From Scalesia atractyloides (Eukaryota; Streptophyta; Magnoliopsida; Asterales; Asteraceae), in contig CAMTDV010000002.1 in the NCBI GenBank assembly GCA_947069175.1, positions 5,497,054 to 5,561,053 on the forward strand: 64,000 nt of DNA, written 5' to 3'. Positions 45,900 through 56,315 of the stretch are shown in pieces (positions within the stretch are counted from its first letter, which is position 1; the number at the start of each line of letters is the position of its first letter). The notes beneath the pieces were generated by a model that was not told where the DNA came from, did no database searches, and was given only the letters and a program-made list of their open reading frames with translations. The position numbers and the translations under genes are program-made.

Positions 45900-47172
45900 A
45901 GGTATTGAAATTGATTAAATAAGAAATAAATTGATATTTTTGATGTTTAAATTGGTGAATCTAGATGACTACGACAAACTTGATGATTCCAGGTTAAAAG
46001 AGCTAAGGAGGTGCAAAGAAGAAGCATGGCATAAACGGGAGCTTAAAATGGAAGGAATACGGAGCATAGATGAAAAAATAACTTATTGGAATTGAATAAT
46101 TAAAAAGATAACATGATAAAGGATGAATTACGAGAACGTTTGCAAAAACAATGAAGAAAACGGAGTTGAAACGAGAAAGTTAAGAAGAAAACAAAATTAG
46201 TTAGCTGCAACCTACCATAGCTTACGGTAGCCACCATAAGCTATGGTAGACCCTGACAAAAGTTGTGCACCATAGTACAGTAGCTTCCCACTGTAGCAAT
46301 TTAAATGCTACCGTAAGCTATGGTAGCCACCGTAGCATATGGTGGAGGCCAGACACAAATTCTTGTTTTCTTTAAAATAGTTGGTGTGGAGTGACCTTTG
46401 ATTATCCTTTTCATTATTCTCGTTTCAGAACTTGTTAGGAGTGAAATTAGGGTTGCAAAACAATATTTTGGGTGTGTCTATCATTGCTATTTGATCTTTG
46501 ATTCATATGAACAACGGGATTGAAGTGATGATGATCAACCAAACAATGTGCGACTAGTTTCCTTTATGTTTTCCCTCGGATTGTAAGGTTTCGTAATGAA
46601 TGATTGTTATTGTTTATGTTATTTGTAGGATAGTAATTTGATCATTTTGATTGTATTGCTATGGTGATTGTGAGTTTGATTCGTAATTGTTTGTATTGTT
46701 AAATTTCGTCTTCTAAACCTTCAGTTCTTAGTGCGATAGGCAGTCAGGATTTAATGGGAGGGATTCAGGGTTGGCTATATGAAATTGGTTATCGGGTGAC
46801 CACCTTGCATTCTTGTAATCCAAGTACTTGGTCCCTTTTTATCACAATCAAACACACATTCACGAACTATGTCTATGTAGTTCATCCCAGTTAAACTTTA
46901 ACATTATCATTCGTAGAAACCTGAAAATAAGGGAGAAGATTTCTTCTCATTTCTGAATCAAATCTTGTTAGTGATATTTAGTTATTTTTAGTTCTACAAA
47001 CCAAACAACCAAACTTTGAGATTATTTTTCTGCAATTTTAATTTAATTAGTCGTAATTCACAAACTACTTAGCAAGCACATTTTCCACACACTCTCTGTG
47101 TTCGATACCCATTTACCACTATCTATTTAGTGTATTAGGTTTATTTTTGAGTTAGACTTCGACATCACGTCA
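45900..47172 (+). mobile_element. 5' LTR of an Athila-type element (left boundary uncertain)
   Basis: The right end ...ATCACGTCA (CA at 47171-47172) is followed by a primer site. The left boundary is not resolved; 45900 is a rough estimate. A palindromic word cluster lies at 46212-46352. No ORF of note. Confidence 0.55.
46212..46352. repeat. Palindromic word cluster in the Athila-type LTR
   Basis: Repeated hairpin words CTACCATAGCTTACGGTAG, CCACCATAAGCTATGGTAG and CTACCGTAAGCTATGGTAG with CCACCGTAGCATATGGTGG occur over 140 bp. It is the same vocabulary as 27490-27640. Confidence 0.75.
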
Positions 47173-47177
47173 AATTT

Positions 47178-47190
47178 TGGCGTCGTTGCC
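47178..47190 (+). other. Primer-binding site, tRNA-Asp type
   Basis: TGGCGTCGTTGCC differs at one base from TGGCGCCGTTGCC, the start of the Athila/Tat primer site. It lies 5 bases after the LTR end. Confidence 0.8.
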
Positions 47191-48089
47191 TGCGAGTAGT
47201 GTGCAACGTGTATTTTCTTTAGTAGTTTTTGTTTGTTATTTTTGGGTTTACGCTTGTTGTGTTAGTGTGCAGGTACCTACAGGTGTCTGCATACTAGAGG
47301 CGCTCGCAAGTCATCACCACTAGCTTTTGATTGTGAAATTGAATGGACACTTAGAAGGAATCGAGTTTTACTTTGGGAGAAAAAGATTGTTGGGTCTCCT
47401 ACTACACCAAAAAGCACAATGGATCCACCAACTCCCTCTACGGGTCAAACAATTGCAACCACCCCTCCTCCAATTTTTACAACAGTTTCCACATCATCGA
47501 GTAAGGTGAAACCCACCCACACCACAATTCCCATGAGCACACAACATACATTCTTTTACCAACCATCATCAATCGTTCCACCATTTAGCCATTTTTTCCC
47601 AACTTCCGGTGACTCATGTTCCTAACAAAACCAACCACCTCCTTTCCAACAAAACCCACCCATAATCCATACCAGCCCGACACCTCAACAACCACCACAA
47701 CAAAGATTTAAATATCAACAACCTCCGTTTATACCATCAACGGGGACACATCGGGTTGGGTATGATAATGGTTTTGAGGATGAATTCGAAGGGTGTGAAG
47801 AGGAAGGATACTTCACGGGGGTGATGGGACTCAAATGGGAACTCAAGGTGGGTTTGTATATGCGCAAAGGCAACAACCGGAACCTAGTCAAGAGTTTGTT
47901 AGACCGCAACTGTAAGTTTTTCAACCGCAAATGCAACAACAAAGAAAACAATTTCAAAGGCAAATGCCCCAAAAACAAATTCCTTAACAGCCACCTCAAC
48001 CGTATGCACCTCAAAGGCAAATGCCAAGGCAAGAATGTCAATAACCAAGAGTACGATTGGGTGTTTCAAGAAGACATAACCGCGAGGTA

Positions 48090-49548
48090 GTTAGGGGAAT
48101 AGAAGCTCACTTCAGACCGGTCATTACTAATAACCCTTCTCCGGTGGTGATTCCTCAAAATCACGAGAGAAGAACGTTTGAGGTTAGAACCAACTCACTC
48201 TAAAGTTTGCCAAAGTACAAGGGATTGGCCACGGAAGAGCCGTACTTCCATTTGGAAGCCTATGACTCCATTTGCAACACTATTGGAGGGCAAGGTTTTT
48301 GGTCTGATGATGTTAAATTGGTGCTTTTCCAATTTTCTTTGGAAGATAAAGTGAAGAGGTGGTTTTATACGTTGCCTTCCGCCTCTATTTATATTTGGGC
48401 TGAAATGCAACAATGGTTTTTGGAAGAGTTCTTCACCGCTCAAAAGACTAATGATGCACGACCTAGTCTAAGAAGCTTCCAACAATAGTCGGTGAGATGT
48501 TTCATGAAGCGTTTGAAAGATTTAACATGATGATTAAAAATTGCCCTCATCATGGCATTGAGCTTTGGGAATTGTTGAACGCTTTTCACGAGGGGCTGAA
48601 TTCGGAAGATGCTCGTAATTTGACGTCTATTACTAATGGTACATTTGGTACCAGTTATGAGCAAGACGATTGGGCGTTTTTGAAACAAATATCAGTCACA
48701 TCGAAGAGGACGGCACAATCTTCATGACGAGCAAGGCCGGTTATCACGAGACCGCAAGTGCATGTCGTAGATGATGGGGGAGTTCAACCTAATAATCCCA
48801 TTTATGATGTGTGTATCAATTGCAATGAACTGGGTCCTTTGGTCGATAATTGTTTGGGAGTTCAAGAACATTTTGAAAAAGTGAATGCAATTCAAGACCA
48901 ATGGGGAGGTGGTAGGAACTTTAACATGAATTTGAACACCTACCACCCCGGTTTGAGAAATCACCCAAATTTCCGTTATGGAAATCCGGCGAATCAAGCC
49001 AATCTAAACTTTCAAGGGGCTCCTCAAGCAAATTATGTTCGTTGTCAACAATTTACAAATCAAGGTTATCAAAGACAATATCAACCACCAAACAATGAGC
49101 AAACCGGGATGTCGGGACTATCCAATTCAAGTGGAAATGAAGTCATGGATTTGCTCAAGACGATGAAATTAGAGATGCAAAGAGGAAATCAAATGGATGA
49201 TGCTCGTCTTATAAAAATGAAATCCGTGACAAGGAGATTCAGTCTTTGACCACCCAAATGGGTCAACTTGCAAGTGAGGTGGCACTTTTGAAAAAGAACA
49301 ACGGTCAATTACCAAGAAACACAATGACAAATCCCAAGAACATCAAAAGCGAGAACATTAATGTGGTAAGCACCGTTCATAATAGTGAATTTAATGAAAC
49401 ATTTCTAACGTCTTCGTGTCAAGTGAGTGCAGGTATAGGAAAATATGCCAAGGTAGAAGATGACAAAGAGCAAGGAGCACCAATCATGCCTATCCGAGTG
49501 GGAAAATTAAAATTTCTCAAGCATTGTTGGACTACAGGACTGCCATGA
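48090..49548 (+). pseudogene. Athila-type gag, multiple stops and frameshifts
   Basis: The capsid region 48207-48488 (LPKYKGLATEEPYFHLEAY, WSDDVKLVLFQFSLEDKVKRWF, LEEFFTAQKT) and its continuation 48497-48727 (FHEAFERFNMMIKNCPHHGI) match the Athila gag layout. The Asn/Gln-rich region 48758-49249 (CINCNELGPLVDNC, then NTYHPGLRNHPNFRYGNPAN) follows, and then the MGQLASEVALLK coiled segment (49246 on). A stop at about 48200, a stop at 48486 and later frame changes make it a pseudogene. The C-x2-C knuckle lacks the usual His. Confidence 0.82.
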
Positions 49549-49858
49549 GTGTGCTACCAGGTGACTTATATGACATGTATGACTTTGGTCCATTGCACGA
49601 TATAGACGCCATAGTGAGCTTGGTAGATGAAAGTTGGAGGCGTCCACAGGGATTGTTAAAGAATGTTATGTTTCGATTAGAGAATTTGAATATCCGGTGG
49701 ATTTTCTGGCTTTAGAATATGCTTCTACCAAAGTGGCAGCACAACAAAGAGTAATCTTAGGTCGACCGTTTCTATACACAACAAATGCTCAAATCAACTG
49801 TAGAGACGGGATCATTACTATGACCAAAAAGAACTGTAAGTTGTCCTTTGATGTTTAG
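49500..49858 (+). pseudogene. Athila-type aspartic protease with damaged active site
   Basis: LLDYRTAMSVLPGDLYDMYD aligns with the family's LLDLGASVSVLPG motif. The Asp is kept but the following Gly position is Arg, so the catalytic D-x-G is lost. RVILGRPFLYTTNAQINCRDG is the conserved C-terminal motif, in another frame (49634-49858). A frameshift near 49680 separates the two. Confidence 0.78.
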
Positions 49859-51349
49859 CTAGGGTGATTAGTTATGAGTCTGTTGAGGAGAAGGGTGGTG
49901 AGTCCAGTGATCATATGAAACGTGTGTGTCTAAGCATGAAAACAAATAACCCACTGGATTGTAAAGAAAAGTATAAGGATTCAAGCATGTGTGTGTTTGA
50001 TTACCCACCTATTGGGCATGTGATGGATGCATTTTACCCAATGGCACAATGCAGTGATGGAGATGGCTGGAACCGTTTGTTTGAGCCACCATAAATGGGG
50101 GTGGCACGAACTGGCTGAAGACCCGAAAACTTAGTGTTGCTCGGAAGGCAACCCGGGATTTTGCACTATTTTTTTGTATTCTTTTGTTTTCTGTGTTTCA
50201 GGGCCATAGCAACACATTAAGTGTGGGGAAGATGTGGGGATATTTGTGTGAAGGTGGTGGTAGGGAGTCAGAACATCCACAACATCTGTTGTACCAGACT
50301 TCACCAGGTTCATGTACTCATTCCTTAGTCTTTTTTATGTTTCTTAGCTTTGAAATGCTGGTAGTTAGTTTGTGTGCTCTTATTTCGTTGAAAAAAAATT
50401 GTTTTGTAGTTTTCACATCTTCAAAAATCACACATTGGGGACAATGTATCACAAGTGTGGGGATAGAAGATTTTTTTCAGAAAATTTTCAAAAAAAAATA
50501 TTAAAAAAATGAAAGTTTGAGGGTGCCCCTCTGAGTTGAATGCTTAACATTGTACCTACACAACATACCGACAATTTATCCCCACATTGTGAGCGATTGA
50601 GCCTTGTATTTTCGTTGTGCTAGTGTCATTTCTTTAGAGTGTGGCAGTGTGTGGTAGTACAATAGAACTTGTGCAATAGATGCGTCTCGAGGCCTTAGCC
50701 TAATATGCATGTGAAAATGATAAAGGCATTAGGTTAGCCTCATCTAGATGTGTGCGAGTGTGAGAATCTGGGGGTTGGGCCTCATACAATATACATATAA
50801 GCATGGTAACGAGAGGGCGGGGGTTTGGTCCATTAGATGCTATTGTTGAGCTTATTGGCTATTGTTTGACATCCCACGCTTCTTTCCTACAAATTGCTAC
50901 CCTTTTGAGATGATCCGGCCTAGTAGTTCTCTTATATTTAGTGTGGATTTATGTTTACTGGCTATGTATTACGTTTAGTAAAAGAAAAAAAATTATGATG
51001 AGAAAAGCAAAAAGAATGAGAATAAATGTTTTTAGTACTTTGAAAGAAGAGAAAAGAAAAAAAAGAAAGTGAGATGTTCTGGTTAGTCATTTTGTTTGTT
51101 TTGTTATTTGTAATAGTTAGGCCGGATCGGATAATTGCGGTACTTTATTCCAACCAAATTCCCACAAATACCAAACTACCCTTAAAACTACGGGTGATGG
51201 GTTGGTAAAAGTTCAAGTCTTAACCGGTATAATTCTACCAAATTGTGTGAAATAAACTTTTGAACTTCACCACTTTAAGATAGTTTGTGTTTTACAGGCC
51301 TTAGTAGGTTTAAGGTGTGTTTAGGAGGTTTTCCAGAGCATTAGGATTA

Positions 51350-52440
51350 AATACAGATGAACTGGGAGTGCGAAAAGAAGCGAGGGAGCGAAACACGACG
51401 ATGGGACCTGCCAGCGGCTCGCTGACGCCGTACACATCAGCTGACCTCCTCTAAAACTATAGACAACAAGAATCAGCGTTTGGAAAAAGTGGCTGGCATC
51501 GACGACGCGAAAACTCGTGTTGGCAACGCCTACGTCTAATGTGGGTTCGTTAATTCGCGTTTAAGACCTATAACTGACAAATTTGACCGACGTTTAATGG
51601 CAACGCCTACGTCAGGCAACTTATCTTTAGTTTTGACTAGTTGACTCAACACTTTGTCTTCAGCTGTTGACTTGTTGACTTGTACTTTAACAATCCCGCT
51701 CTTTGACTTAGTTTCCAGCTCTTTGATTCCAAATGTTCTTTCCCAGCTGTTTTAGTTAGTTGTTTGTGAAGCTTTCAAGTGGGGAACTTCTAGTACTTTG
51801 ATTAATGTTTCAACCTTATTACAGGCAAGGGATTGACTTTTATCATCAGTAGATCTTATATAACCCAACATGATCCCTATTTTGCATCTTATTCTTTTGC
51901 AGATTTTGACCAAAAGCAAGTCTAAGGCAATACAAGTTCAAGAGCTATTGATATGATTTTCTTTGGTCAAAAACCATAAGATGAAAGCTAATAAAGTGGT
52001 TAAGTGATTAAGGCAATGACATTATTTTATTACACCAAGTATTCACTTCTAGTTTGAAATATTTACTTTGCCTTTAATGATCAGTATATGTATGCAGATG
52101 TGGATATATATATATATATATATATATGATGTTCATATTTATCTATATGTGTTTTTTTGTATGTGTGTTTATATATATGCATATATATGTTTGTATGTAT
52201 ACGTATGTGTGTATCAGTAATTTATTTGTCTTTATCGTGACCATATTGAATGTTTGAAATTACATCCATTAATATTTTTCTCTTATAAGAATGGTAATGT
52301 GTAATTTTGTTTAGTTGATATTAATTGCTTACTAGGTCATGTGAAATCCATTAATGAAGGTAATTGTGAAACTTAACAGATAGTTATTTTATTAGAGAAG
52401 TACAAGTTTTTAAATAAAGAATACGATTTCTACATAGTTA
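51350..52440. other. Non-coding 3' stretch with a short repeated word and a TA tract
   Basis: GGCAACGCCTACGTC occurs at about 51524 and 51601. A (TA)n tract with TG-rich flanks lies at 52105-52210. No gene is seen. Confidence 0.5.
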
Positions 52441-52469
52441 GAAACTCTTAATAATGAAACAATTATGAC

Positions 52470-53150
52470 AATTGATAAAAGTTGGAACAAATTACGAGAT
52501 CGGAGAGCTTCAAAATTTTAAAAGGTCTTCACAACTTTATAAAGATTACGAGGATCCATGTTGACAGTGAAGGCAAAATATTTTGCCCGTGTAACAAATG
52601 TTTCTATGTGTATTAGCAGGACTTATATATGGTTTATGCCGATATACAGATCCAGATTTATTATGGTGAGAAATATCCTAATGCTTCAAATATTAAAGAG
52701 TTATGGGCTAAAAAAACACACACTCCAACAATAAATAATGAGATGTTTGATGCCCTTGATGATGTTATGGTAGAGCACAATATATATGAAGAAAATATAG
52801 ATTAAAATGGTCAGGTTTCTTGAGCTCTATACCGACTTATACTCCCAATTGTTGGATAGCTTCCCTAAACTTTCTTGCAAATTTTGTTGCATATTAGAGT
52901 CATCAATAAATGGACAGAAAGATCGTTTGACCAACTTTTAGAGTTTTAAAGAGTTACATCCCCGAAAGAAAATAAAATTCCAACCTCACACTATGAAGTT
53001 AACGAGAAACTAAGAAAGATTGTGTTAGGTTACTAATCTATCCAGGATTGCATTAATGACTATGCTCTGTTTTGGAAGGAGAATTCTTAATGCAAAGTTG
53101 TCGGGTTTGTAATGAGAGTACATGGCTTCATGATGTGTGTGTTTTAGTAG
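52470..53150 (+). pseudogene. CACTA (TNP2-like) transposase N-terminal part
   Basis: The plus-strand translation has DKSWNKLRDRRASKF, a frameshift, then KGLHNFIKI and EGKIFCPCNKC. The CPCxxC motif belongs to the transposase-associated domain of CACTA elements. NEMFDALDDVMVEHNIYEE follows, and a later SCRVCNEST (about 53095-53120) resembles the CxxC region before the TNP2 core. Stops and frameshifts are present throughout. Confidence 0.72.
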
Positions 53151-54970
53151 TGATTTTTAAGTGATACTTTGAACATGTTATCAAGGTTTAGAATTCACAA
53201 GAAATGACTTTTACTTAGGCTAACCACACACAATAGGAAAGTGTGCATATGTAATGTAGTAAAGGTTAGGTAAGAACCAAGTATTGAACCTAAAGGATAT
53301 GACTTTTACTACTCAATTTTTTGATAGTAGATAGTCGATTAGTTTGTTGATTTTGTTGGTTTGTAAGGAAATGAAATTAATAACAAAATAATAAAAGTAA
53401 TAATAAATGAGTGGAGAATATCGTATCACACAAGGTATTTCTTGGATGGAATTCACTTGGGATAGATTAACATTTAATTAACAACTTGGCGGTGTGAAAA
53501 ACTACAAATTCCCACGTCCAGGTCAGGTTGTTGGCTCTTGATAGTAAGTGAATTGATAAGTTATTTGATGTTATTTTGGAAGGGATTCTTGTCAGGTTAC
53601 CTTAACCCTCAACCTCTGGGAAAACTTCTTGATTAAGTCTCCGCTAGGTCTGGATTATAGGCATCAATCTATCCGTTCTTCTACAATACCTCTACTGCTT
53701 GTTCATAATCGGACATGGTCCAGGTTAGGATCTGTTGAGGCGAATAACACATAACAAAGATATTGCGGATATGACAAAGGCAGTCCTCCCGGTTAGGATC
53801 ACTCTACCTTTGTTGGAACACTTGTTCTTACTAATATTTGTGATTGATCTTTACTCAACGGGAGGCAATGTAGTAATGGAAATAATAAATATGTATTACT
53901 CTCATTGTGCGTTCACCGAATCTTGGTCTGCGCCAAACCCATGCATAAAGACCATGCAGTCTTTGCAAGCGTACTAAGGGTTGGCTTAACACCGAAGCCT
54001 AGTATATCGATGGTACATTATTTAAGTGAAGTTTGATAAAATAGGGATTTCACTAGATGTCAGTTTTTCAACACCACAAGTATATTAACCCCTACTTATA
54101 TCAAGAACATTAACGATATCAAAGACCATAAAAGAAGAAAAATATTCCATCAAAAAAGAAGAAAAATATTACATAAAACAGTAATTTTATACAAAGCTTC
54201 ATCTTCAACCAACAAATACGAGAAATTTAGCCAAGAATGGTTATACAACCTTATTTACAAATAGTGATTGAACATGATGAACACGTGTAATGATAGAAAG
54301 CTTCTTATTTTGAGTGAAATGGGTTCTCTCTCTCTTTGGTGGGTATTACAAGGTGTTTTGGAGTGATCACAAGCTCCAAGGGGTGGGTAAGCAGATGCTC
54401 TAGACGAGAGTAATGAATAAGATATGTGGAATCGGATGGAGAAACTGAATGCAAGCTCCTCTATTTATAGGGGTCTTCTAATGCTCAAGACAGTCGCGCT
54501 TGTACTTGTGCACGGTCATGCGTAGGTCAGTTATCTAACATGAATCGTCCTTTTCTACAGTTTGTCCCCTAGTCGTACGTTAGCACACCCTTCCTTGTAC
54601 TTGAGCATGGTTGTGCTTGTGCCACATGTCCGATAGAAATATGCTTTTGTACTAAAGCATGGACGTGCTTGTAACACCTGTCCCGACAGGGGATCTTTCT
54701 TGTACTAGAGAATGGGTGTGCTTATACTATAGCACGGTCGTACCTGTGACACTTGTCCCGAAAAGAATATATTTTCTTTAGTTTTTTATGTTCAAGAACC
54801 TCCTTCTGTTTGTCTGGACATGCCACGGATGTGCTTCAATGTTGACTTCTTGTTTGATTTGACGGTGATGCACGACCATGCTCGAGTGCGAGCAGAAGCA
54901 TGCTTATGAGTTTTCTTCATGTTTCTTCAAGTACAGAAGTATGACCAAGCTCAGAATGTTCATTGCCGAG
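53150..54970. mobile_element. LTR-like sequence inserted in the CACTA pseudogene (boundaries unresolved)
   Basis: The 1.8-kb non-coding stretch lies between two parts of one transposase pseudogene. It has an imperfect ~70-bp tandem repetition of TTGTACT...GCACGGTCGTGCTTGT...CACcTGTCCCGA at 54490-54900, a word structure common in LTRs of Athila-type elements. TG...CA ends and a target duplication could not be fixed. Confidence 0.45.
54490..54900. repeat. Imperfect repeats with AGCAYGGTCGTGCT-type palindromes
   Basis: The versions are GTGCACGGTCATGC (54507), GAGCATGGTTGTGCT (54604), AAGCATGGACGTGCT (54655), TAGCACGGTCGTACC (54740) and CACGACCATGCTCGAG (54868). They are spaced irregularly by 50-130 bp. 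Confidence 0.65.
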
Positions 54971-55149
54971 GTAAGTCTTCATATTTCCAGTTTTTGCTTT
55001 GTTTTTCATTATTTTTCGCTTCTTTTCGTCCGGAGTGTCCAAAACCATGCAATTATAAAATAAATTAACGACTTAAGTAATGTTTCCAATGAAAGTACCT
55101 CAAAGAGTACCCTATAATGGGGCAAATGTGTACGAAAAATATGTATAAT

Positions 55150-55560
55150 TGATGGCACATTAGTTGAAAAAAAAAACACAAACGGGTAGAAAGTACCAAA
55201 AAAGTGTTGTGCTAGCTACTTTCTTTAACTTCCCGGCATCGACGAATGTAAAATTTTAGGTTCACGAGAAAATATATGATCCAACATAATACTAGTGGCT
55301 CAATAAATAGTATAATGAATCATCCGGTTAATGGGAAGGCATGACAAGAACTTGATAAGAGATCATGATTTTGCTAAAGAACCTAGGAACGTTCGCTTGG
55401 TTCAGCTGCTGATGGATTTGATCCGTTTAGTAACATGAATCAGTGTTACAGTATGTTTCCGGTAGTGTCGACAATGCACCACGGTGGTTATGTATGGGAG
55501 TGTCTTCTTTCATGCTGACTTTGCTAATTACCTGCCCTAAATCACCTTGAAAGGACATTG
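55150..55560 (+). pseudogene. CACTA (TNP2-like) transposase core remnant
   Basis: The plus strand contains FAKEPRNVRLVQ followed by frame changes into ADGFDPFSNMNQCYSMFPV. This corresponds to the TNP2 segment that in relatives reads DPRNxRLGLxxDGFNPFxNMxxxYSxWPV. A tail with HHGGYVWES follows. It continues the pseudogene at 52470-53150. Confidence 0.75.
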
Positions 55561-56315
55561 CTGTTTTCCCAAGAAGGCATTTGATAGATGAGTTGAAAAT
55601 GTTATGCGCCAAAAGACTCCAAATGAGAGATGCAACAAACAGCGAACACCATGGAAGTGTCGAGAATCCAACTATGCTATTAGCCTATTCCGTCATGAGT
55701 TGAGAAATATCACAAAGTTATACTCAATACGTGTCACCTCTATGAGTTGAGAAATATCACAAACTTCATACTCAATACGTGTATTTTGATAACAAAAGGG
55801 TTATGAAAAGGCAAACATAATATTTAGCCCCCATTAAAAAGTTATTCCATTGGTCTATGATATATTGATATAAGCACCTCGTCAAAGATATATAGTTGTT
55901 GCTTCCAACAAATATACCACTAAAAATGGCAAAAACACTAAGATTAATTAGTTCAGTTACATGGATAAAAGGTCCAAGACTCCAATAGAGCTTATATATA
56001 ACATTACTAGACGTATATACGGCCATACTTAAGCTTTAAGATTGAAACAATACTCCAATCTCTCAGCTCAAGCAATAAAGTAAACAATTCTAAGCATACA
56101 TAAGCGTATTAAATCAACATATAAAGTTCATTATGTATACATTAAATACAATGAACAATAATTACAAACCCACTCTTACATCTATCCTAGGAATATACAA
56201 CGAGACATAAGTTTTAACTTGAAGAGCAAACACAATATGTATCACAAGATATCAAATGGCAATCTTTAATGTTTTTTCTTTACCAAATATACTTGATCAA
56301 CATAATCAAGTACAA

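Larger units (their letters stand above)
47173..51350 (+). mobile_element. Athila-type Ty3 interior with gag and protease, no RT/integrase (right boundary uncertain)
   Basis: The order is primer site, Pro/Thr/Gln-rich leader ORFs (47419-48090), gag (about 48090-49550), protease (49524-49858) and a short tail ORF (49864-50094). A GAAGGCAACCCGGGATT element (50140-50160) follows, which in Athila/Tat relatives lies after pol, and then AT-rich 3' sequence with GTGTGGGGA words (50220, 50450). RT, RNase H and integrase motifs are not visible between protease and that tail. No matching 3' LTR was found, so the right boundary is open. Confidence 0.7.

Noticed and set aside
47821..48090. Lys/Asn-rich 89-residue ORF as an independent gene
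   Set aside because: It lies in the shifted leader of the Athila-type gag, and the opposite-strand ORF 47715-48041 is its shadow.
55427..56026. Minus-strand ORFs between the CACTA remnant and the NAC gene
   Set aside because: They are short, overlap transposase-derived or AT-rich sequence on the other strand, and show no family motifs.
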